This document shows positions 7,763 through 15,443 of a stretch of DNA of 20,293 bases, one piece after another. This DNA is from an uncultured Muribaculaceae bacterium (GTDB lineage: Bacteria; Bacteroidota; Bacteroidia; Bacteroidales; Muribaculaceae): NCBI GenBank assembly GCA_910587545.1, contig CAJUMI010000040.1:1-20293 (forward strand), in the 5' to 3' direction. The notes under the pieces are model-generated. The model saw nothing but the letters and a program-made list of their open reading frames with translations, made no database searches and was not told the DNA's origin. How positions within the stretch are numbered: the first letter of the stretch is position 1; each line of letters begins with the position of its first letter. Position numbers and translations under genes: made by a program.

Positions 7763-9688
7763 TTACTTGCGGATGAGCTCCTTGGTAACCTTGTTGCCGC
7801 GACGAACGATATAGACACCGTTGTCGGGGTTGGCAACCTGCACACCCTGGAGATTGTAGTAAACCGCGGGACCGTTGCCTTCTACATTCTCTTCAACAGT
7901 AGCGTCGAAGATAGAAGATGTCTCAACATTGAAGCCGTCGAGCATAGGATAGTCTTCGAAGAGTTTGTCGGCGCTGAAACCATTCCAGCCCTGAACTGTT
8001 TCGATAAGATCAGCCTTGTCTGCTTCAGTAGCAACAACGATGTCTTCATCTGTTGAAGCTGCTTTACTTCCGAGAAGCTCACCACCTTCGTTGAATGCTA
8101 TCACATTATATGCGGATACCTCACAATCCTTGTCAGCATCAGCCACGAGGAAAGCGTCACCTACAGTTGATGCAACAGAACCTGCAACATAAACATTCTC
8201 GAGAGAAAGAGTGTTTCTGAGACGTCCAATGAGACCGGCTGTATAAGTGCCGCCTGAAACTTTGACATTGGCAAAGCAACTTACCATTGTTACGTTATTG
8301 CCTGACGTACCGAACATACCGCCGGTATAATTGCCGGTCGCGTCATAAGCAACTTCACCCTGAACGAAAACATTATTAAGTTTAAGATCAGAGCCATTGC
8401 CGTGACCTGCATAAGCTCCGAGGATACCCATGCCCTGCTTATCGCCTGAGCAATAAGCATTAACTACACCAAGGTTGCTGATTTCGCCCGAAGGAACGCC
8501 GAAGATAGAAGTGCAATAGTAATTATTGAGAGAAACTTCGGGAGCGGTGCAAGCGGGAGCGAAGTTGCTGATGATATGGTTCTGACCATCATAGTGGATA
8601 ATGGCGTTATAGGCACCATCGTAACCTGCGATAGCGTGATATTCTTCCTGACCTTCCATGTCGATATCGGCAGTCTGCACGAAGTAGACATCACAACCCT
8701 TACCGTTAACAACAGTATAAGCGTTGCAGAGATCCTGTACAGAAGCGATCTGATAGGGATCGGCCTCTGTACCTGCACCAGAGAGAGCATATTTAAGGAC
8801 GGGGAGATCCTGACCGGCCTGGAATGTGCCCCAGCTGAGAACCTCAGCTATGCCATCAGCCTTAGTGTCGGCTGTGTTGGCCATAAGGGGATCGCCTACA
8901 TTAGCAACGAGACCTGTTGCATCGTCAGCACCAGTTGCGAAGATAACAAGACCATTGATAGTAGTAGGCTTGGTATTAGCGGCGCATACCAGCTTTGCAG
9001 CTCCGGTTGCGGTACCGGCAACATAGCAGTTATTAATTGTTGCGGGGTTGTTAAGACGACCGGCGATACCACCGACAAGCGCACCTTCAGCAGCGTCAAC
9101 ATTGACATTCACATAGCAGTTGTTGAGTTCAACATCAGTACCTGTTGTACCGAAAAGACCGCCCATGTAGCTTGAGCCTGCATAGATCGTACCGGTTACA
9201 TACACGTTGCTAACTTTTGTCACCTCAACACCGGCTGTGGACTGGCCGAGATATCCGCTGATAGCTCCACCACGGCCTCCGGCAGCGCTGATATTGATGT
9301 CCACGATACCGAGGTTCTTGAGTTCGCCGCTAAAAACACCGAACACAGACTGAGCGTAGCAGTCGGGGGCGGCAAATACGTCGTTCTTGGGCGCGAAGTT
9401 CATGATCTTATGGTTGCGGCCGTCGTAGTTGATGGGCATGTTGTAGGTAGAGCCGTCGCTGCCCACGGGAGCAATATGTTTCTCAATGCCTGCCATGTCA
9501 ATATCGGCAACCTGCACAAAATAGGTCATCTCACCTGCCTTGACAAGATTGTGCATTTCTTCGATATCGTCTGCAGTTTTGATCTGATAAGGATCTTCGG
9601 CTGTACCCGAACCGGCCACTTCTGCATAGACAGAGAACGGAGCGGCAGCAAGGGCTACGAGAGCCAGATTGCGTAAAGTTTTGTTCAT
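7763..9688 (-). CDS. Secreted two-fold GLUG-like repeat protein with C-terminal sorting tail
   Basis: A 641-residue exported protein of unknown function. The signal peptide is about residues 1-22 (cut near VYA-EV). Residues of about 26-300 and 304-580 are two homologous halves: GSGTAEDPYQI versus GAGTEADPYQI, YFVQVADIDM versus YFVQTADIDM, INYDGRNHKIMNFAP versus IHYDGQNHIISNFAP, and VFGVFSGELKNLGIV versus IFGVPSGEISNLGVV. Inside each half are short glycine-rich repeats (GGLFG, GGIAGRLNN, GGMFG, AGLIGRL) like the GLUG motifs of surface adhesins, which probably fold as a beta-helix. Residues 608-641 (YNLQG, then GVYIVRR and KVTK) resemble a shortened type IX secretion C-terminal domain. The gene stands alone, with its own promoter (9759-9788) and terminator. 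An adhesin or surface-layer role is inferred; no catalytic motif is visible. Confidence 0.85.
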   Translation of the reverse strand: MNKTLRNLALVALAAAPFSVYAEVAGSGTAEDPYQIKTADDIEEMHNLVKAGEMTYFVQVADIDMAGIEKHIAPVGSDGSTYNMPINYDGRNHKIMNFAPKNDVFAAPDCYAQSVFGVFSGELKNLGIVDINISAAGGRGGAISGYLGQSTAGVEVTKVSNVYVTGTIYAGSSYMGGLFGTTGTDVELNNCYVNVNVDAAEGALVGGIAGRLNNPATINNCYVAGTATGAAKLVCAANTKPTTINGLVIFATGADDATGLVANVGDPLMANTADTKADGIAEVLSWGTFQAGQDLPVLKYALSGAGTEADPYQIASVQDLCNAYTVVNGKGCDVYFVQTADIDMEGQEEYHAIAGYDGAYNAIIHYDGQNHIISNFAPACTAPEVSLNNYYCTSIFGVPSGEISNLGVVNAYCSGDKQGMGILGAYAGHGNGSDLKLNNVFVQGEVAYDATGNYTGGMFGTSGNNVTMVSCFANVKVSGGTYTAGLIGRLRNTLSLENVYVAGSVASTVGDAFLVADADKDCEVSAYNVIAFNEGGELLGSKAASTDEDIVVATEADKADLIETVQGWNGFSADKLFEDYPMLDGFNVETSSIFDATVEENVEGNGPAVYYNLQGVQVANPDNGVYIVRRGNKVTKELIRK

Positions 9689-9758
9689 AAGAGTTTTTGT
9701 TTTGGTTAATAATGTTTATATGGTATAATGGTTATATTCCTGACTGCATTAGTTGCGG

Positions 9759-9788
9759 CAAATATACGACTTAATTTCGGTAATCAAA
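9759..9788 (-). promoter_or_regulatory. Promoter of the repeat-protein gene
   Basis: Minus-strand -7 box TATATTTG (9759-9766) and -33 box TTTG (9785-9788) are 18 bases apart, a close match to the Bacteroides housekeeping consensus. The predicted leader is about 65 nt. Confidence 0.65.
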
Positions 9789-9860
9789 CAAACTTTCAGT
9801 ATTTTTTTTAATCACTTTGTAAAAAAGTGTTCACAAAAACGCAACATTTCCTGACAGTAC

Positions 9861-9894
9861 AAATAAAAAAGGGCTGTATTTCGCAATAGAGCCC
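9861..9894 (-). terminator. Intrinsic terminator of the candidate small RNA
   Basis: A 10-bp stem with one G-G mismatch (9871-9880 with 9885-9894) has the loop TCGC and is followed on the minus strand by TTTTTTATTT. This is the best-formed intrinsic terminator in the window, although no annotated gene ends in front of it. Confidence 0.85.
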
Positions 9895-9980
9895 TCTAAT
9901 AATCTACAATCTATAAAAACATATATATTTTGAAAAACGGTTCGTTGAGCATCAGACCCGTAGGCCAAAGATGTAATTAA
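9862..9980 (-). ncRNA. Candidate small RNA or leader-peptide transcript of about 120 nt
   Basis: A promoter-like pair upstream (9987-10018) and a convincing intrinsic terminator at the other end (9861-9894) define a short minus-strand transcript that contains no annotated gene. Within it a 13-codon frame starts at ATG (about 9952) and reads MLNEPFFKIYMFL, and AACGAACCGTT can form a short hairpin. I do not recognise an RNA family; the size does not suit 6S RNA, RNase P RNA or tmRNA. It could be an independent regulatory RNA, a tiny-peptide gene, or an attenuated leader for the repeat-protein gene downstream. The ends are estimated from the promoter and terminator positions. Confidence 0.45.
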
Positions 9981-9986
9981 CCGATG

Positions 9987-10018
9987 CAAAGTTAAGCATT
10001 TTTTACAATCATTACAAA
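9987..10018 (-). promoter_or_regulatory. Promoter of the candidate small RNA
   Basis: The minus-strand -7 box TAACTTTG (9987-9994) is preceded 20 bases upstream by TTTG (10015-10018). The box and its flanks (TGCAAAGTTAAGCA on the plus strand) are identical to the -7 region of the amylase gene at 13040-13053. Confidence 0.55.
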
Positions 10019-10047
10019 TATTTCGGGTGAAAAATTTAAAAACGCGA

Positions 10048-10108
10048 GGATGCACGGCTCGCATGTCCCGCATCAACAAATTGATAATCAATGATGCACA
10101 AGCCGTGC
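10048..10108. repeat. REP-like paired palindromes, copy 1
   Basis: A 21-nt palindrome at 10048-10068 (GGA..CACGGCTCG..TCC) is followed by a smaller one at 10096-10108 (GCAC-AAGCC-GTGC). GCACGGCT (10052-10059) and AGCCGTGC (10101-10108) are also perfect inverted copies. A related pair lies at 13101-13182, on the other side of the amylase gene and in the same orientation. Confidence 0.5.
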
Positions 10109-10197
10109 GCCTTTACACTTCCGGGGTTGCGAGCCATTGATTTTCAGCGCAAAGACAAACAATCATACTGACTATTCCGTGATTTGGCGAAAGTCAG

Positions 10198-10231
10198 GCT
10201 GCCCCGTCGGACGGGGGTCAGACGGGGCAGC
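10198..10231 (-). terminator. Terminator of the amylase gene
   Basis: An 11-bp perfect stem (10198-10208 with 10221-10231) starts 15 bases after the stop codon. The loop contains another copy of ACGGGG (10211-10216) that could pair with the same left arm, giving two mutually exclusive hairpins. The run after the stem is only moderately T-rich. Confidence 0.65.
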
Positions 10232-10246
10232 TGTGGCGGGAGCGAA

Positions 10247-13003
10247 TTATTTCACATATACCTTTGTCACTTTGCCGGCGCGGCGGACGATGTAGATGCC
10301 GGCTTCGTCAGGCTCGGCGACGGGGCGGCCCTGCAGGTCGAAATATTCGGCGGGAGCGTCGGGATCGGCGATGACGTCATCGATGGCCGACGAAGTGTCG
10401 GGCGCGGCAAAGACGGCGAAACTGCCTCCGGACAGACGGCATGAGATGGAGCCGTCGGCGGCGGTCGGTGTCACATCGACGCCGGGCGACGAGAATAGGA
10501 GCCTGTAGGCCGAAGCATCGGCGGCTGTGACGGGCGAAGAGACGGTCTTAGCCTGGGTAGTGATCGAGGTATTGATCAGAGCCACGATCTCCTTGTCGCC
10601 GGCACGCAGACGCATCGAGCGTGATGAAGCAAGAGCCGCGTCGAGGTTGACGGCGGTGAACTGCGCTGACTCGGCGAAAAGTTCGGGATTGGCGAGACGC
10701 AGGCGGCAGAGAGCCTGATATGTGTCGTGAAGCGAAGCGGCGTCGGGATCGTCGAGAAGATTCCAGACGACGGTCTTGGGATCGGTGTTGTTTTTACCGT
10801 CATCGGTCTTGGTGTTCTGCGAGTCTCCGAGTTCGCCAAACTGCCATATCATCTTCGGCCCGGGAGTCAGAAGCATCTCGACAGCCAGCACGCCGAGACG
10901 GCGGTAGGCGAGACGGCGCACGTTGTCATTTTTGGCATTGGCGTCGACATAATAGCCGATGCGCTGCTCATCATGGCTTTCGGCATACGAGACCGTCGAC
11001 CCCCAGGGACGGCCGTCCTGGGCCGTGGACAGAAAGGCGGTCATCGGCGCGCCGTAGCCGAGCGACGAGGGTATGCCCGTTTCGCCGGCGTTCCATCCGG
11101 CAGCCAGACGGCCCGAGGCGGAGTTGATATTGGCCCACTGGAGCATGCCGGCCTCTCCGAGTTCGATCTCCTCGCGCGCCTGGGCGAGATCCTCGTTGAT
11201 ATGTATGCCGTCAGGCTTGACCGACAGGATGACGTCGTGGAGACGCTTCATGCGGGCGATGCGCGAAGCGTTGTAGGAGTCGGTGCCCGACGAGTAGCTG
11301 TCGTTGTCGCCGAGACCTTTGACGAGATCGAAGCGGAAACCGTCGACGCGATAGGCTGTCATCCAGTAGCGGATAGCGTCGGCCCACTGCTGCTCGACAA
11401 GGGGATTGCCCCCCTGGTTCCAGTCGTTGAGTACGCTGTAGTCGTGGGGAGCTACAGCGTTATAGAAAGGATTCTCCCCGACGGGATACATCTGATACCA
11501 GGGATGGAGACCGTCGCTCTGGTTGAACACGATGTCGAGGATCACTGCAATGCCCTGGCGGTGGCATTCGTCAACGAACTCGCGATAGTCGTCGGGCGAG
11601 CCGTAGGCCTTGTCGGGTGCGAAATAGAAGTTGGTGTTGTAGCCCCACGAATTATTGCCGTTGAACTCCATGACAGGCATGAGCTCGACAGCGTTGACTC
11701 CGAGTTCCTTGAGATAGGGGATGCGCTCGATGGCGGCGCGGACTGTGCCGTTGGCATTGGCCTCGCCGACAGTGCCGGTAAAGTCGCGCAACAGCATCTC
11801 ATAGACGATCAGCTGAGAGCGATCGGGGGTCTTGAAGTCGTCGACAGTCCAGTTGTAGGCGTCCATGTCGCCGCGATAGACGGCAAGGACTATGTTGTCG
11901 AACTTTTCATAGGGGTAACGCGGCATATCCGGCCAAACCGACGGGTCGAGCCACTTGTCGCTGTAGCAGTCGAGCACAAGGCGGGCATAGGGATCAGCCA
12001 CCGACACGGTGCCGTCGACAAGGTAATAGTAGGGATAATATATGTCGTCGGCAAGGCCGCTGACAGTGATCCAGAAATAGCGGTTGCCCTCGTAATCGAA
12101 ATAAGACATCACATTGGAGTCGGCGATCGCGTAATCGTCCCACGACGGAACGAGGATCACACTCTGTTTGCCCGGAGCGGCGAGACAGAAAGTCACCGTG
12201 CCGTCGCCGTTGCGGACGGCGCCCTGCACAGGCTTGCCGCCCGGATAAGGAGCCTGCGCTGATGCGGTCGGCCACGCGATGGAGAGGGTCTGAGTGAGAG
12301 TCTCGCCTCCGCTGACAGCCGTAGCCGTCACCTTATAGTAACCCTTCGCGGCGAAATTGTAGGACTTGGAGAGGGTCGTGGCCGCATCGGCACGGGCGAT
12401 CGCAACGCCGTCGACGTCGATACTAAGATCGGCCGATACGGTGGATGCCACGGTGAATGAAATCTCGGTAGGCCCGCTGATCACAGTCGACACGGCGTCG
12501 GACGTAAACGACATGGCGAAGCCGTCGGGCATCACGTCAACGAATATGTCGCCGTCGGAGGCAGTCTTGCCCTGGAGCGAGCCGTCGCCGTTGCGGAAAA
12601 CGACAGCTATGCGCTCGACCTGCTCGGCAGGGTCGGTGATATTGAAATATGTGCGGATATCACCGATGTTGAGCGTATAGGTGTCGGGGGCCACGCGGGT
12701 CAGATGATTTTTAGCCGTGTTGGCGGCATCGGCGTTGGAGCCGTCGCTTTCGGGCCACGGTGTGACGACATGAGCCCACGATGAGCTGAGATTTGTAATA
12801 ACACCGATATGTGCGTAGACCTGAACCGACTCGTCGACGCCGGCAAGCGCACGGTTGCCCATAGGCGAATCTGCGTGATAGGTCAAGACTACATCGCGGC
12901 TGTCTTCCTGGAGAATCGCCGGCGACGTTGTTACGATCTGCGCCTGCAGAGCAAGCGGAAATAATGCGACTGCCGCCGCAAGCAGAAGGGTAAATCTTTT
13001 CAT
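10247..13003 (-). CDS. Secreted multidomain GH13 alpha-glucan hydrolase (alpha-amylase/pullulanase-like)
   Basis: A 918-residue exported GH13 enzyme acting on alpha-glucans such as starch or glycogen. The frame is open further upstream to 13219, but the start at 13003 is preferred because it gives a clean signal peptide (MKRFTLLLAAAVALFPLALQAQ) and fits the promoter at 13042-13072. Residues of about 23-160 and 165-245 are beta modules; about 250-345 (GAVRNGDGTVTFCLAAPGKQ) resembles a CBM48/E-set domain; the catalytic barrel spans about 395-730. GH13 regions: I, DIVFNQ (490-495); II, GFRFD with nucleophile D559; III, INED with acid/base E604; IV, SHDEQ with D678. All three catalytic acids are present, although regions I and IV show Q for the usual H and S for the usual N. 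YFDLQG (887-892), GIYIVRR and KVTK (911-914) form a tail like that of the repeat protein, suggesting type IX secretion. Debranching enzyme, amylase and branching-type activities cannot be separated by sequence alone. Confidence 0.92.
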   Translation of the reverse strand: MKRFTLLLAAAVALFPLALQAQIVTTSPAILQEDSRDVVLTYHADSPMGNRALAGVDESVQVYAHIGVITNLSSSWAHVVTPWPESDGSNADAANTAKNHLTRVAPDTYTLNIGDIRTYFNITDPAEQVERIAVVFRNGDGSLQGKTASDGDIFVDVMPDGFAMSFTSDAVSTVISGPTEISFTVASTVSADLSIDVDGVAIARADAATTLSKSYNFAAKGYYKVTATAVSGGETLTQTLSIAWPTASAQAPYPGGKPVQGAVRNGDGTVTFCLAAPGKQSVILVPSWDDYAIADSNVMSYFDYEGNRYFWITVSGLADDIYYPYYYLVDGTVSVADPYARLVLDCYSDKWLDPSVWPDMPRYPYEKFDNIVLAVYRGDMDAYNWTVDDFKTPDRSQLIVYEMLLRDFTGTVGEANANGTVRAAIERIPYLKELGVNAVELMPVMEFNGNNSWGYNTNFYFAPDKAYGSPDDYREFVDECHRQGIAVILDIVFNQSDGLHPWYQMYPVGENPFYNAVAPHDYSVLNDWNQGGNPLVEQQWADAIRYWMTAYRVDGFRFDLVKGLGDNDSYSSGTDSYNASRIARMKRLHDVILSVKPDGIHINEDLAQAREEIELGEAGMLQWANINSASGRLAAGWNAGETGIPSSLGYGAPMTAFLSTAQDGRPWGSTVSYAESHDEQRIGYYVDANAKNDNVRRLAYRRLGVLAVEMLLTPGPKMIWQFGELGDSQNTKTDDGKNNTDPKTVVWNLLDDPDAASLHDTYQALCRLRLANPELFAESAQFTAVNLDAALASSRSMRLRAGDKEIVALINTSITTQAKTVSSPVTAADASAYRLLFSSPGVDVTPTAADGSISCRLSGGSFAVFAAPDTSSAIDDVIADPDAPAEYFDLQGRPVAEPDEAGIYIVRRAGKVTKVYVK

Positions 13004-13041
13004 TTTGGTCGTGATAAGTAAGTAGTTATAATCTCTGAGTG

Positions 13042-13072
13042 CAAAGTTAAGCAAATAAAGCAATAATACCAA
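13042..13072 (-). promoter_or_regulatory. Promoter of the amylase gene
   Basis: The minus-strand -7 box TAACTTTG (13042-13049) has TTG 20 bases upstream (13070-13072). The predicted leader is about 30 nt and leads to the start codon at 13003, which supports the shorter protein. Confidence 0.6.
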
Positions 13073-13100
13073 TTTCGCGGTGGCGCAAAATACAGATCCG

Positions 13101-13182
13101 TAAGGACACACGGCTCGCGCGTCCTTACACATACGACGGACAATCAAATACCCTGCGGCAGGACGCACGGACCGTACGATCC
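13101..13182. repeat. REP-like paired palindromes, copy 2
   Basis: TAAGGAC (13101-13107) and GTCCTTA (13121-13127) enclose a core, CACGGCTCG, that can extend the stem and is identical to the core of copy 1. A second palindrome spans 13161-13182 (GGA..ACGG-A-CCGT..TCC). The element lies 34 bases beyond the pdxA stop codon, so it may also act as the end signal of the rlmN-pdxA message. Confidence 0.5.
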
Positions 13183-13215
13183 CGCAATCCGCCGTATCGT
13201 CACACTCTCTGCCGA

Positions 13216-14310
13216 TCAATCCTCGGCGCCGAGATCGAGAACGACGTTGTCGGAGCCTTTTTCGTAATACTGGCGACGGAGCGGGTGACGCGTGGCGGCA
13301 TCCTCCCGACGGCGGTTCCGATAAATGTCGATGGCCGCATATATGGCCGAGCGCATCGACTCGGGCGACGCCTCGCCGCGGCCGGCGATGTCATAGCCTG
13401 TGCCGTGGTCGGGCGACGTCCTGACATAAGGCAGTCCGGCCGTGAAATTGATACCGTTGTCCATGGCCAGCGCCTTGAAGGGAGCCAGTCCCTGATCGTG
13501 GTACATAGCCAGGATGCCGTCAAACTTGACAAAACGGCCTATGCCGAAGAAACCGTCGACCGCATAAGGGCCGAAAACGAGCATTCGGCGCTCCTTGGCC
13601 TCTTCGATGGCTGGGATGATGATGTCGCGCTCCTCGGCGCCGAGCAGGCCATCCTCGCCGGCGTGGGGGTTGAGCGAAAGCACGGCGATGCGCGGCGATG
13701 GGATGGCGAAGTCGCGGCGCAGCGAGGCATTGAGGGTGCGGATGCGCTCGACGATGAGATCTTTGGTGAGCGTCCGGGGCACATCGGCGAGCGGAATATG
13801 GATTGTCGTCAGGGCGACGCGCATGTCATCGTTGCAGAGTATCATCATCGCCTTGTCGCCTTCCTCGCCGAGCGAGGCCTCGAGATATTCGGTGTGGCCG
13901 GGGAAGCGGAAGGTGTCGCTCTGGATGTTTTTCTTATTGATCGGCGCCGTGACAAGCACGTCGACATGGCCTGCGCGCAGATCGGCTACGGATCGCTCGA
14001 GGGCCGCAAAAGCCGCGCGACCGGCAATCTCCGACGCCACTCCGGGCTCGACCTTGGTGTCCTCGCCCACTACGTTTATTATATTATATACCCCGTCTTT
14101 TATTTCTGCGCCAGAGTCGACCTGACTGAAAGACAACTGAGGCATTTCGAGACTCTTGCGGTAGAAAGCCGCGATCTTGGCCGAACCATAGACGACCGGT
14201 GTGCACAGCTCGAGCAGACGTGTGTCCTCGAGCGCTTTCAGGATCACTTCATAAGAGATCCCGTTGATATCGCCGTGGGTTATGGCTACACGGATTTTGC
14301 GATTATTCAT
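13216..14310 (-). CDS. pdxA: 4-hydroxythreonine-4-phosphate dehydrogenase (PdxA)
   Basis: A 364-residue PdxA, which oxidises 4-phosphohydroxy-L-threonine with NAD in the DXP-dependent branch of pyridoxal 5'-phosphate synthesis. Family features include the N-terminal THGDINGISYE (variant of GDPAGIGPE), VTAPINKKNI, and the three metal-binding histidines: H139 (PGHTEYLE), H216 (LNPHAGEDG) and H271 (YHDQGLAPFK). NFTAGLPYVRTSPDHGTGYDIAG near residues 288-310 is highly typical. It is about 35 residues longer than the E. coli enzyme, as is usual in Bacteroidetes. The start MNNRKIRV at 14310 is preferred over an upstream ATG at 14334: it leaves an 8-base overlap with the rlmN stop (ATGAATAA), suggesting translational coupling, whereas the longer form only adds MIQIIIHP. 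It is probably transcribed from the rlmN promoter. Confidence 0.96.
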   Translation of the reverse strand: MNNRKIRVAITHGDINGISYEVILKALEDTRLLELCTPVVYGSAKIAAFYRKSLEMPQLSFSQVDSGAEIKDGVYNIINVVGEDTKVEPGVASEIAGRAAFAALERSVADLRAGHVDVLVTAPINKKNIQSDTFRFPGHTEYLEASLGEEGDKAMMILCNDDMRVALTTIHIPLADVPRTLTKDLIVERIRTLNASLRRDFAIPSPRIAVLSLNPHAGEDGLLGAEERDIIIPAIEEAKERRMLVFGPYAVDGFFGIGRFVKFDGILAMYHDQGLAPFKALAMDNGINFTAGLPYVRTSPDHGTGYDIAGRGEASPESMRSAIYAAIDIYRNRRREDAATRHPLRRQYYEKGSDNVVLDLGAED

Positions 14311-15358
14311 GGGATGGATTATTATTTGTATCATTACGTTTTTTGCCGGCCAGCATGCCGCAGGCGGCCATTATGTCCTCGCCTCGCGAGGCGCGTATTG
14401 TCGCCGTGACTCCAAGTTCGTTGAGCCGGTCGCGGAAATCTTCCATAGTCTTTTGCTGGCACGGCCGGAGATCGGAATCGGGGATCGCATGGAAACGGAT
14501 CAGATTGACACGCGCCGCCGTGCCCTTGATCAGCCGGGCGAGCATGTCGGCATGGCGCATCGAGTCGTTCACTCCGCGCCACATTATATATTCGACCGAC
14601 AGACGACGCTGATGGGCGAAATCATAGCCGCGCAACAGCGAGAACACCTCGCGCACAGGGTAGGCCCTCTCGACGGGCATCAGCGACTCGCGCTGCTCGG
14701 AGATCGGCGAATGGACACTGATGGCGATGTGTACTTTGGTGCGGTCGAGGATGGTCTTGAGCTCGCGCAACTTGCCGATCGACGATACAGTGATGCGTTT
14801 GGGACTCCAGGCCAGCCCCCAAGGAGCGGTCAGTATCTCTATGGCATCGAGGACAGCCGAAAGATTGTCGGTCGGCTCACCCATGCCCATGAACACGATA
14901 TTGGTCAGGTCGGCCGACTCGGGGACCGAAAGCACCTGGTTGATGATCGCCGCCGTGGACAAGTTTCCGTGGAAGCCCTGACGGCCGGTCATGCAGAATG
15001 AACAATTCATCTTGCATCCGGCCTGCGATGACACACAGATGGTGACACGGTCGCGGTCGGGTATGCAGACAGCCTCGACATCGCGCCCCCCCACCCCTTC
15101 AAAAAGATATTTGGCCGTACCGTCGACCGAGCGGGCTTCTGCTTTTGGAACTTCGCGCCCTACGCAATATCCGGCCGCGAGAGCCGCGCGGGCGTTCTTC
15201 GACAGATCGGTCATCGAGTCAATGTCGGTGACACGCTTCTGATATAGCCACGAAGCGATCTGACCTGCGGCGAATGATTTGAGCCCCAGGTCGGCGACCA
15301 CAGCCCGCAAGCCTTCGAGTGTCATGCCCAGCAAGGGCTTTTTCATGTTTTCCTGCAT
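14303..15358 (-). CDS. rlmN: Dual-specificity RNA methyltransferase RlmN (23S rRNA A2503 C2)
   Basis: A 351-residue radical SAM enzyme that methylates C2 of adenine 2503 in 23S rRNA, and A37 of some tRNAs. The 4Fe-4S cluster motif CKMNCSFC has cysteines 115, 119 and 122, in the context CVSSQAGCKMNCSFCMTGRQG. GMGEP (158-162) is the SAM-binding GGxxP-like motif. The C-terminal methyl-carrying cysteine is C333 in GEDIMAACGMLAG. There is no sign of Cfr-type changes, and the A2503 housekeeping role fits the MTGRQGF context. The N terminus may instead start at MKKPLLG (15346). The gene overlaps pdxA by 8 bases and has two candidate promoters upstream. Confidence 0.96.
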   Translation of the reverse strand: MQENMKKPLLGMTLEGLRAVVADLGLKSFAAGQIASWLYQKRVTDIDSMTDLSKNARAALAAGYCVGREVPKAEARSVDGTAKYLFEGVGGRDVEAVCIPDRDRVTICVSSQAGCKMNCSFCMTGRQGFHGNLSTAAIINQVLSVPESADLTNIVFMGMGEPTDNLSAVLDAIEILTAPWGLAWSPKRITVSSIGKLRELKTILDRTKVHIAISVHSPISEQRESLMPVERAYPVREVFSLLRGYDFAHQRRLSVEYIMWRGVNDSMRHADMLARLIKGTAARVNLIRFHAIPDSDLRPCQQKTMEDFRDRLNELGVTATIRASRGEDIMAACGMLAGKKRNDTNNNPSHE

Positions 15359-15377
15359 CTGATGCTGTTTTATGATA

Positions 15378-15403
15378 CAAATATACGAATAAGCGAGCGC
15401 AAA
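15378..15403 (-). promoter_or_regulatory. rlmN-pdxA promoter candidate, proximal
   Basis: The minus-strand -7 box TATATTTG is at 15378-15385. The nearest TTTG upstream (15400-15403) is only 14 bases away, shorter than usual, so the -33 element is uncertain. It would give a leader of about 10-15 nt. Confidence 0.35.
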
Positions 15404-15443
15404 AGAAAATTTATTTTATTTTGCCAAGCGTGAGTATATCGGA

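Larger units (their letters stand above)
9689..10246. other. Intergenic region with a promoter, a small RNA candidate and REP-like hairpins
   Basis: This 558-base gap holds no convincing protein gene; an 86-codon minus-strand frame overlapping the candidate RNA and hairpins shows no recognisable sequence. From left to right it holds the repeat-protein promoter, an intrinsic terminator at 9861-9894, a minus-strand promoter at 9987-10018, paired palindromes at 10048-10108 and the amylase terminator at 10198-10231. Confidence 0.6.

Noticed and set aside
9831..10091. 86-codon minus-strand frame in the gap before the repeat protein
   Set aside because: It runs through a strong intrinsic terminator and a promoter and has no recognisable composition; the small RNA explanation fits better.
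10727..12262. 511-codon plus-strand frame opposite the amylase gene
   Set aside because: It is fully antisense to a protein with clear GH13 motifs; the residue mix (V, G, D, A, E without domain motifs) is what the reverse strand of GC-rich coding sequence gives.
13004..13219. N-terminal extension of the amylase by 72 residues
   Set aside because: It would run across the promoter and a REP-like element and would bury the signal peptide; the start at 13003 is better.
13285..14409. 374-codon plus-strand frame opposite pdxA
   Set aside because: It is antisense to an unmistakable pdxA and shows no family resemblance.
14303..15358. Cfr-type resistance methyltransferase instead of RlmN
   Set aside because: The sequence follows RlmN throughout (MTGRQGF, GEDIMAACGMLAG) and lies in a housekeeping operon with pdxA.
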